A stretch of DNA of 64,000 nt from ECT2AJA-110-A sp035399845 (GTDB lineage: Bacteria > Planctomycetota > Phycisphaerae > UBA1845 > UTPLA1). Each line of letters opens with the position of its first letter. Position 1 is the stretch's first letter. Below are positions 27,227 through 33,314 of this stretch, one piece after another. The stretch covers positions 23,350 through 87,349 of the forward strand of contig DAOPJV010000022.1 of NCBI GenBank assembly GCA_035399845.1, given 5' to 3'. The notes under the pieces were generated by a model, which saw only the letters and a list, made by a program, of their open reading frames with translations, searched no databases and was not told the origin of the DNA. The position numbers and the translations under genes were made by a program.

Positions 27227-27283
27227 TGCGCTCGCGAGTGGCATGCCGACACCCAACGTCGGCATGAGAAGTCGCACAATCGT
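27227..27283. repeat. Unit B copy right of the gap
   Basis: CATGCCGACA/CGTCGGCATG followed by AGAAGTCGCAC; the array ends here, 66 bases before the PEP-CTERM protein start. Confidence 0.85.
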
Positions 27284-27348
27284 TCGAATCACTCGACCGC
27301 CGGCGAGTGGTTCGCAAAGCAAACCCTGCGGGGCCGGAGAGGAATCAT

Positions 27349-28101
27349 ATGAAGTCTCACACATTGGGCTGCGGTCCGCTCGTCGTCTTGCTGACGTGCA
27401 TACCTGCATTTGCCGACCTGAACGTGACGTCATGGGATCTGCACTCGGGAACGGACAATCCAGTCCATCTGTTCCAGACAATTTCAGATGTCTCAAACCC
27501 GCTCATCGCGTCCACGCGAATCCAGGTTTTCCAGACGGACATCGAGGCGAGTTACGATTTTGCCTGGTCGCCCGCCGATGCGACAGGCGACTTCTCGACG
27601 ACGCTCAACCACACAATTCGCCCGCCGTTTGCGCAGGGACTTTCGTCGTCACGTATTCGGCTCCTGGCGTCAGAGGATGTGCGTGTAACCCTGGTCGGCG
27701 AACTGAGCTATTCACACTCGCCGGGACTTCTCGCGGGCATCGGCTGCTACGCCACTATCTACGACGAGCAGACGTCAGACGTCATCACGGATGATCAGGA
27801 CTTCGGTGGCGAGGCCTACCAACTCCCGTCGAGTGGAGCGCTTTCGCTCTCGATCGACACGATAATTCCCGCGGGTACCCCCTTCGAAATCCGATACAGC
27901 CTGAATACGTCACTTGACCCGAACCATCCCGGAGTCGGCGCCGCAGACGTCGTGGGCGATATTCACATTTCCATCAACCCGATTCCCGAACCGGGAACTG
28001 CGCTGCCGCTGTGGCTCACACTGTCGGCGTTCAGCATTCGAAGACGCGCCGTGCGCCATTCGCAGGCGAGCCGCATGCCGTCGCCCAACGTCGGCATGTG
28101 A
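27349..28101 (+). CDS. PEP-CTERM secreted protein
   Basis: 250 residues from the ATG at 27349 (AGAGGA in front). A signal peptide ends near IPAFADL. The middle is beta-rich with no recognised domain (about 25-205). The C-terminus has the sorting signal: IPEPGTA, a short hydrophobic helix and an Arg cluster (SIRRRAVRH), so an exosortase would process it; none is in the window. The final residues (RMPSPNVGM) and the TGA stop come from a unit-B repeat inserted at the 3' end, so the original protein probably ended a little earlier. Confidence 0.85.
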   Translation: MKSHTLGCGPLVVLLTCIPAFADLNVTSWDLHSGTDNPVHLFQTISDVSNPLIASTRIQVFQTDIEASYDFAWSPADATGDFSTTLNHTIRPPFAQGLSSSRIRLLASEDVRVTLVGELSYSHSPGLLAGIGCYATIYDEQTSDVITDDQDFGGEAYQLPSSGALSLSIDTIIPAGTPFEIRYSLNTSLDPNHPGVGAADVVGDIHISINPIPEPGTALPLWLTLSAFSIRRRAVRHSQASRMPSPNVGM

Positions 28102-28132
28102 AAGTCGCGCCATCGCACGACCTCCGACGGGC
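28071..28132. repeat. Unit B repeat overlapping a stop codon
   Basis: CATGCCGTCG/CGTCGGCATG with the right flank nearly identical to the copy at 27010-27066 (AAGTCGCGCCATCGCACGAC). It supplies the last codons and stop of the PEP-CTERM gene. Confidence 0.85.
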
Positions 28133-28219
28133 GCCACGCCCACCCCGGCAGGCGAGACTCTCCGGTCATTCGGGAGTTGACGATGCCCAGACGATCCGCG
28201 AAGAAACCCCCGTGTTCGC

Positions 28220-28400
28220 AGGAAGAACAAACGCTCTGAAGGAGCGAAACAAGACAGCGCAGGGCAAACGAAGACCGCGAAGCGGTCGACGTGCAGCCAT
28301 AGATTTGCGATCGATCATCGAATTTGGCCCTGAAAGGTCGCAACAATTCCCGGACACTCTCGCCCTAACAGGCGGGCATGAGAAGTCGCGAGGATGCTAA
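28220..28400. repeat. Multi-hairpin dispersed element, diverged copy
   Basis: It contains, in order, GCTC/GAGC (28233-28245), GACCGC/GCGGTC (28273-28287), GGCCCTGAAAGGTC, then AATTCCCGGAC (28345-28355), and ends in AGAAGTCGCG. The same order is found at 29448-29694. It lacks the longer arm with the CCACGGGT stem. The left edge is uncertain. No coding frame seen from 28102 to 28474. Confidence 0.75.
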
Positions 28401-28438
28401 CATGCGTCGGGGTATTCCCAGGTCAATTCCCGCATCCA

Positions 28439-28464
28439 CATGCTCCCCTTGAAGGGGGAGCATG
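28439..28464. repeat. Short palindrome, CATGCTCCCC type
   Basis: CATGCTCCCC and its complement around TTGAAG, directly downstream of the hydrolase stop on the minus strand. It could serve as that gene's terminator hairpin. The same palindrome closes the element at 29668-29694. Confidence 0.8.
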
Positions 28465-28474
28465 CGAGCGATTG

Positions 28475-29314
28475 TCAGTCGACTTGGATCAGGAACGTCG
28501 TCATCGCATCAAGGAACGCCGACGGATCCCGCTCGAACTCGATCGTGTGCGACGCCTCCGGGAATTCGCTCAAGCGCTTCAGGGATGACGGCAGCGATTC
28601 AAACCAGGCGCGCGTCGCCGCGTTGTCAATCACGCGTTCATTGCCCGCCAGGATCAGGTGCACGGGACCGCGATATGGGCTCTGCGCGAACTTGCGAAGG
28701 CGTTTGTCCATCTGGCGTGACGCCAGCAGGAAGCTTGCCGACACACGTGTCAGCTTGATCGGGTCCTCGTCGACATAACGAATCCGCTCGGGGTTGTCCG
28801 TGAAATAGCTGGCGCTGTTCAGGGGTATGTCGAACAACCTGTTGCGATCGTTGACCATCGCCATGGCGACGCGGAATTTCTCCGTCGTCGTCAGATCGAT
28901 TTTCGGAAACAGGCCCGGACAGGCCAACGTGATCGACGCAACCTGCGCCGGCTTCACCTGCGCCAGCCACGCGGTCTGCTTGCCACCCCAGCTCACGCCG
29001 ACGACGTGCGCGCTCGGGCGCCCCGATTCGTGACAGGCGAAATCGAGGAGCGCCTCGGCGTCCGACGCCACCTGCTCGAAGGACTCGGCGTGCCCCCGAG
29101 GCTCGGCGTTGGCGCCACTGCCCCGTCGGTCCGGCATGCAGACGTCGAACCCCGCCGCCGCCAGCGCCGCCCCCGACGCCTCGTACCAGCCGCCATGAGA
29201 CTGGATGCCGTGAAAGTACAGAACGACGCCCCGCTTCGGCGCATCGCCCGCCGATTCCCACCAGCGCAGGTGAATCTCGTATCCGTCCGCCAATCGCATC
29301 GTCCGCATTCGCAT
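28475..29314 (-). CDS. Alpha/beta hydrolase (lysophospholipase/esterase-like)
   Basis: 279 residues from the ATG at 29314; the longer open frame upstream only reads the repeats. Motifs: LYFHGIQSHGGWY (oxyanion HG), DRRGSGANAE, the nucleophile elbow VGVSWGGKQ, an acid on the strand ending LILAGNERVIDN, and the catalytic His in FPEASHTIEFE. No signal peptide, so cytoplasmic. It resembles monoacylglycerol-lipase-like proteins; the substrate cannot be told. It is flanked on both sides by palindromic repeats. Confidence 0.88.
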   Translation of the reverse strand: MRMRTMRLADGYEIHLRWWESAGDAPKRGVVLYFHGIQSHGGWYEASGAALAAAGFDVCMPDRRGSGANAEPRGHAESFEQVASDAEALLDFACHESGRPSAHVVGVSWGGKQTAWLAQVKPAQVASITLACPGLFPKIDLTTTEKFRVAMAMVNDRNRLFDIPLNSASYFTDNPERIRYVDEDPIKLTRVSASFLLASRQMDKRLRKFAQSPYRGPVHLILAGNERVIDNAATRAWFESLPSSLKRLSEFPEASHTIEFERDPSAFLDAMTTFLIQVD

Positions 29315-29359
29315 CGTCCGCCCACCGTAAGCGAATCGAGCGTCGCGGCAATGCCCGGG

Positions 29360-29401
29360 GCGCCATGCTTGCCCTCGAAGGCAAGCATGGGAAGTCGCGA
29401 T
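29360..29401. repeat. Unit A repeat, single copy
   Basis: CATGCTTGCC/GGCAAGCATG hairpin (29364-29389) followed by GGAAGTCGCGA, upstream of the hydrolase start. Confidence 0.85.
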
Positions 29402-29447
29402 GACGAAAACATCCGAAGAAGCGCCCCGAGGGCGATACCCGCCGAAA

Positions 29448-29694
29448 CATGCTCCCCTGAGAGGGGGACGCTGTCCGGGAATTCGAGTGAGAATTTCCGA
29501 TTTGCAGAACCGTCGTAAACGCCAGTGTTTCCAAGGCCAGCACAGCTCCGAAGGAGCGTCAGTTTCTAGCCACGGGTGGAGCGGAGACCGCATAGCGGTC
29601 GGAGCGCAACCCGTGGTTAGCGTTTTTTCCTCGGGTTTTGCCCTGAAAGGGCGACACAATTCCCGGACATGCTCCCCTGAGAGGGGGAGCATGC
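29448..29694. repeat. Multi-hairpin dispersed element with inverted ends
   Basis: About 247 bases. It opens with CATGCTCCCCTGAGAGGGG and closes with CATGCTCCCC...GGGGAGCATG. Inside these are 11-base inverted repeats GTCCGGGAATT (29473-29483) and AATTCCCGGAC (29658-29668). Between them lie GCTCC/GGAGC (29545-29557) and a 12-base stem, CTAGCCACGGGT (29566-29577) with ACCCGTGGTTAG (29609-29620). The stem encloses GACCGC/GCGGTC (29586-29600). A further GCCCTGAAAGGGC follows. Bases 29467-29518 match 63949-64000 with one difference in 52. No transposase inside. Confidence 0.88.
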
Positions 29695-29744
29695 CACCCT
29701 GTGATTCTTGAGCGGAGGGGTGCGCCACCCCGCAAGCCATCGCC

Positions 29745-29772
29745 TTCACGCATCGCCTTCCGCCGCTATAAT
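29745..29772 (+). promoter_or_regulatory. Promoter of the SRP RNA gene
   Basis: A perfect TATAAT (29767-29772) lies 16 bases after TTCACG (29745-29750). Transcription would begin near 29779-29780, just before the first paired bases of the SRP RNA. Confidence 0.65.
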
Positions 29773-29779
29773 CGCCCGT

Positions 29780-29975
29780 CTTGCATTAGGAGGCGCCAGG
29801 GGCGGTTTTTCCCGCGGCGGGCGTCCTTCGAATCCGGTTCGGCCCCATGCAACGCTCAGTCATGGGCAACGGGTCAGGTGGGAAACCAAGCAGCCCACTC
29901 GTGTCAGACCGTGTGCCGTGGCAAGCCGAGCCGGATTCGGCGGACGTCGCCAACCGCCCGAATCTCCTCTTTTTC
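29780..29975 (+). ncRNA. ffs: Signal recognition particle RNA
   Basis: The domain IV hairpin is unmistakable: GTCAGG, TGG, a GAAA tetraloop, CCA and AGCAGCC (about 29872-29896), the Ffh-binding motif of all SRP RNAs. The long helix is supported by GAATCCGGTTCGGC (29829-29842) pairing with GCCGAGCCGGATTC (29925-29938), by GGCGGGCGTCC with GGACGTCGCC, by GGGCGGTT with AACCGCCC, and by AGGAG with CTCCT at the ends. The T-run 29970-29974 ends it. At about 195 nt it is longer than the 4.5S type but shows no obvious Alu domain. The ends are inferred. Confidence 0.93.
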
Positions 29976-30006
29976 GTCGTCGCAAACTACGGAAAGGCGC
30001 GTCACG

Positions 30007-31515
30007 ATGTCCTACACGGTTCTCGCCCGAAAGTTCCGCAGCCAGACGTTCGACGAGGTCGTCGGTCAGGCCGCGATCACGACGACGATCCGCAACGCGA
30101 TCGAACACGATCGGATCCATCACGGCTATCTCTTCACGGGCACGCGCGGCGTCGGCAAGACGTCCATGGCCCGCATTCTCGCCAAGGCCCTCAACTGTCT
30201 CGCCGGCGACAAGCCGACGACTAAGCCCTGCGGCGAGTGTGACGCCTGCGTCGGCATCGCACGCGGCGACGACGTCGACGTGATCGAGATCGACGCGGCC
30301 AGCAACACGGGCGTTGACAACATCCGCGAGCTGCGGAACAACGCCATTTACCGACCGACGCGCAGCCGATTCAAGATCTACATCATCGACGAAGTCCACA
30401 TGCTCAGCACGGGCGCCTTCAACGCCCTGCTCAAGACGCTGGAAGAGCCGCCGGGCCATGTGAAGTTCATCTTCGCCACGACGGAGATCCACAAGGTCCC
30501 GGCCACGATCATCAGCCGCGTCCAGCGCTTCGACTTCAAGAGCATTCCGCCGGAAGAGATCGCCGAGCAGCTCGCCCGCATCTGCCAGAGCGAAAAGGTC
30601 GACATCGACGACGCGGCCGTGCGACGACTGTCGCGCCTCGCCCGCGGATCGATGCGTGACGCCCTGAGCCTGCTCGACCAGGTGCTCTCGCTCTCCGACG
30701 GCAAGGCGACGGAAGCGCTTGTCGACGAGCTCTTTCCCGCGGCGCACGACGAGCTCAACGCCGAACTGATCGACGCCTTCGCGGCGAACGACCCGGCCGC
30801 GGCGCTCGGCGTTGTCGATCGCATTTTCGCCCAGGGCGCCACGGCCGATCACTGGTGCAGCCTGATGATCAACCAGGTGCGCGACCTGATGATCGTCCGC
30901 ACCTGCGGCAAAGACACGGAACTCGCCGACCTGCCCGGCGGCACGCGCGAACGCGTCGCCGACCAGGCGAAGCGGTTCGATCCCGGCGCCCTCGTCCACA
31001 TCATCACGGTCCTCGAAGAACTGCGCCGAAGCGTGAAGTCCAGCGGCAGCGGTCGCGCCCTGATCGACGCAGCCGTTGTGCGACTCGCCGAGGCGTCGAA
31101 GTACTCGTCGATCGATTCGCTGCTGGAAGCGCTGGAAAGCGGCGCCCCGGCTCGACCGGCCGCGCGCAGCGCCATGCCGCCTTCGGCGTCCGCCCCGGCT
31201 GACAGCGTAAAAAAAAAGTCGCTAGCACCCGCCCCATCCGCTAGCTCAAGCCGGCCGGCGACACCACCGCCCGCCCCCCGACCCGCGCCGCCAGGCGCCC
31301 CGTCGTCGGCCGCCCCCCCCGCGGCGTCGCGCCGGGCGCCCGTCCGATCGGAGACGCCGGCGCCTCCCCCCGCCCGAACCGGCGCCCGGACGACAATGGA
31401 GGACATCCGCGCGGCCCAGGAGGAGCCACTCGTCAAGGCGGCGCTGGACCTCTTCGGCGGCCAGATCGTCGAAGTCCGCCGCGAGGATGCGCCCGAAAAG
31501 AAATCCGACGAATAG
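30007..31515 (+). CDS. dnaX: DNA polymerase III subunits tau and gamma
   Basis: 502 residues from the ATG at 30007 (GGAAAGG in front); the open frame upstream is the SRP RNA gene and repeats. It is the clamp-loader ATPase. Walker A is GTRGVGKT (45-52), and the zinc module is Cys 64, 75, 78 and 81 (CGECDAC). Walker B is IIDEVHML (126-133), followed by SRC-like TIISRVQRF and the helical domain III to about residue 365. Then comes a Pro/Ala-rich linker and a short tail. A nine-A run at codons 402-404 probably gives a gamma form of about 412 residues (see the separate entry). Confidence 0.97.
   Translation: MSYTVLARKFRSQTFDEVVGQAAITTTIRNAIEHDRIHHGYLFTGTRGVGKTSMARILAKALNCLAGDKPTTKPCGECDACVGIARGDDVDVIEIDAASNTGVDNIRELRNNAIYRPTRSRFKIYIIDEVHMLSTGAFNALLKTLEEPPGHVKFIFATTEIHKVPATIISRVQRFDFKSIPPEEIAEQLARICQSEKVDIDDAAVRRLSRLARGSMRDALSLLDQVLSLSDGKATEALVDELFPAAHDELNAELIDAFAANDPAAALGVVDRIFAQGATADHWCSLMINQVRDLMIVRTCGKDTELADLPGGTRERVADQAKRFDPGALVHIITVLEELRRSVKSSGSGRALIDAAVVRLAEASKYSSIDSLLEALESGAPARPAARSAMPPSASAPADSVKKKSLAPAPSASSSRPATPPPAPRPAPPGAPSSAAPPAASRRAPVRSETPAPPPARTGARTTMEDIRAAQEEPLVKAALDLFGGQIVEVRREDAPEKKSDE
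31209..31245 (+). promoter_or_regulatory. dnaX slippage site with stops in both other frames
   Basis: Nine consecutive A (31209-31217; codons GTA AAA AAA AAG). After it GCTAGC occurs twice (31221-31226 and 31240-31245) and can form a 6-bp stem around a 13-base loop. The +1 frame stops at TAG 31223-31225 and the -1 frame at TAG 31242-31244. In Thermus dnaX a nine-A run gives tau and gamma by transcriptional slippage. In E. coli an A-AAA-AAG site plus stem-loop gives -1 frameshifting. Confidence 0.75.
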
Positions 31516-31525
31516 CCGCCCGTGC

Positions 31526-31543
31526 CACTGCTCTCAAGCAGTG
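31526..31543. terminator. Hairpin just after dnaX
   Basis: CACTGCT (31526-31532) pairs with AGCAGTG (31537-31543) around CTCA, 11 bases past the dnaX stop. No T-run follows, so it may only partly stop transcription before ybaB or act as an mRNA end. Confidence 0.45.
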
Positions 31544-31580
31544 CGGCGACAAAGCCAACCGCAAAGTGGCGTACGGCTGA

Positions 31581-31620
31581 GTGGCATGCCGCCCCCCAAG
31601 GTCGGCGTGATGATGCGTCG
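31581..31620. repeat. Degenerate unit B repeat
   Basis: GTGGCATGCCGCC...GGTCGGCGTGATGATGCGTCG resembles unit B, but the palindrome is broken by several changes. It lies between dnaX and ybaB. Confidence 0.55.
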
Positions 31621-31736
31621 GGAATGTCGTTCCTTTCGGCGACACGTCAACTCGGCGCCGCCCCCGATGCCAAAATCACCACAAACCACTACCATACCCC
31701 GACACAACAGACGAACCGCAACCAAGGAGTGATCGA

Positions 31737-32075
31737 ATGTTCGGAAAGCTGGGCGACATCGCGGGCATGATGAAGCAGGCGAAGGAAATGCAGTCTCGCA
31801 TGAAGGAGATGCAGGAGCGCGTCGCCGCCTCCAAGTTCGAGGCCGACGCGGGCGCCGGCGCCGTCAAGGCGACAGTCAACGGCAAGCTGGAACTCGCCGC
31901 GATCAAGCTCGATCCGGAGATGGTCAAGGGCGGCGACGTCGAGATGATCGAGGATCTCATCCGGGCCGCCATCGTTGCGGCACAGACGAAGGCCGCCGAA
32001 GCCATGAAGCAGGAAATGCAGGGCCTGACAGGCGGCATGAACATCCCGGGTCTCGACAAGATGTTCGGAGGCTGA
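31737..32075 (+). CDS. ybaB: YbaB/EbfC nucleoid-associated protein
   Basis: 112 residues; AAGGAG stands before the ATG. The N-terminal helix is Met/Lys/Gln-rich (MMKQAKEMQSRMKEMQERV), then the strand pair AVKATVNGKLELAAIKLDPEM, and a C-terminal helix DLIRAAIVAAQTKAAEAM with a Gly/Met tail. YbaB dimers bind DNA and are encoded between dnaX and recR in very many bacteria, as here. Confidence 0.95.
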   Translation: MFGKLGDIAGMMKQAKEMQSRMKEMQERVAASKFEADAGAGAVKATVNGKLELAAIKLDPEMVKGGDVEMIEDLIRAAIVAAQTKAAEAMKQEMQGLTGGMNIPGLDKMFGG

Positions 32076-32082
32076 TCACGCC

Positions 32083-32688
32083 GTGTCGGAATCCATCCCC
32101 GCCTCGCTGGAACGCCTCATGGAAGAGTTCGCCAGGCTGCCGGGCATCGGACCGCGCAGCGCAGAGCGACTCGCCTTCCATATTCTCAAATCCGACAAGA
32201 AGACGGCCCTCTCCCTCGCGGCGGCGATCCGCGACGTGAAGGAGATGGTTCGTCATTGTCGCATCTGCTACAACCTGACGGAAAAAGACCCCTGTCTGAT
32301 CTGCACGGACCCCAGGCGCGACACATCACAGGTCTTCGTCGTCGAACAGCCGAAGGACCTGCTGCTGCTGGAGGCGACGGGACTGATCCGCGGCGTCTAT
32401 CACGTGCTGCTGGGCCACATCGCCCCGCTGGACGGCGTCGAACCCGACGACCTGACGATCGCGGCGCTGATCGAGCGCGTGAAACAGGGCGGCGTGCGGG
32501 AAGTCATCATCTCGACCAACCCGACGATGGAAGGCGAAGGCACGGCCCTGCACATCAAGAGCCTGCTGCAGGACATCGAAGGCGTCAGCGTGACACGGCT
32601 GGCGCGCGGTCTGCCGAGCGGATCGCAGATCGAATACGCCACGCGGGCCGTGCTGCAGGACGCGATTGAGGGACGGCGGGAGTACTGA
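32083..32688 (+). CDS. recR: RecR recombination mediator
   Basis: 201 residues from GTG; GGAGG lies about 11 bases in front. The helix-hairpin-helix is LPGIGPRSAERLAFHIL (about 16-32). The zinc finger is CRICYNLTEKDPCLICTD (about 57-74). The Toprim domain starts VFVVEQPKDLLLLE and continues YHVLLGHIAPLDGVEPDDL. The C-terminal Walker B-like end is GSQIEYATRAVLQDAIEGR. RecR works with RecO/RecF to load RecA at gaps. Seven bases separate it from ybaB. Confidence 0.96.
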   Translation: MSESIPASLERLMEEFARLPGIGPRSAERLAFHILKSDKKTALSLAAAIRDVKEMVRHCRICYNLTEKDPCLICTDPRRDTSQVFVVEQPKDLLLLEATGLIRGVYHVLLGHIAPLDGVEPDDLTIAALIERVKQGGVREVIISTNPTMEGEGTALHIKSLLQDIEGVSVTRLARGLPSGSQIEYATRAVLQDAIEGRREY

Positions 32689-32732
32689 CACGCCGACGTC
32701 GCATTCCACAGGAAGGTGCCCGTCGACAATCA

Positions 32733-33161
32733 CTAACGCGAATCTGATCGCAACGCCCGCGTCCGCAGCAGGCCCAGCACGATTACACCGATGATCGTTC
32801 CGAACGGCAGATACCATAGTCCGGCGATCGCACACATCCCCAGTGCGACTCGCCCGAGGCGACGACGCGCCGCGAACAAACCGACGGCCACAAGCCAGGC
32901 GAACCCCAGCGCGACGTGGACGACTTTCATTCCCAGGCTGCGCGGTGGGATTCCCACGGCCTCGACCAGTTTCGACCATGGACCTAACTGACCCGCATAC
33001 TCGCCGGAAGAGGCCGTCACAAAATCGCCGGTCACGAGCGCGTGCAGACCGTCGAAGGTCATCCATCCGCCCAGGATGATCGCCAGGGCGATGGCAATCC
33101 ATGGCAGCCGAGAACGTCGTACCGCTTGCGCGCCGCCTGTCTTCTCTTCGATGTCATTCAT
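32733..33161 (-). CDS. Small multi-pass membrane protein
   Basis: 142 residues from the ATG at 33161; the longer frame upstream is Arg-rich. About four hydrophobic segments (WIAIALAIILGGWMTFDGLHALVTGDFV, then three after residue 70) with a basic C-terminus. The second half (MKVVHVALGFAWLVAVGLFAA) resembles small transporter-like or DoxX-like membrane proteins only in general character. Function unknown. It converges on recR. Confidence 0.65.
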   Translation of the reverse strand: MNDIEEKTGGAQAVRRSRLPWIAIALAIILGGWMTFDGLHALVTGDFVTASSGEYAGQLGPWSKLVEAVGIPPRSLGMKVVHVALGFAWLVAVGLFAARRRLGRVALGMCAIAGLWYLPFGTIIGVIVLGLLRTRALRSDSR

Positions 33162-33314
33162 ACGGGATAGGTTACTACAGTCCACTCCCCGTCTGAAGGC
33201 GCAGCGATAACGTTCGCGCTCAATCTCTTTGCGCACGACGCAGGATCCCCACCCTTCTCGCATCGAAGAAGGATGGGGATCCGATTTGATCCTGCTTCGG
33301 TATGTGGCTGTCGG

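Noticed and set aside
26942..27283. CRISPR array
   Set aside because: Only two alternating palindromic units, 131-base period, no unique spacers of constant length, and no cas genes.
27012..27794. Protein reading through the repeats and the N gap
   Set aside because: The frame consists of repeat-derived residues and undetermined codons, and conflicts with the well-supported PEP-CTERM gene.
29315..29749. N-terminal extension of the minus-strand hydrolase
   Set aside because: It would translate the dispersed element and a unit-A repeat; the hydrolase fold starts at 29314.
29701..30006. N-terminal extension of dnaX
   Set aside because: This stretch is the SRP RNA gene and its promoter; the DnaX family starts at MSYTVLARKFRSQ with its own ribosome-binding site.
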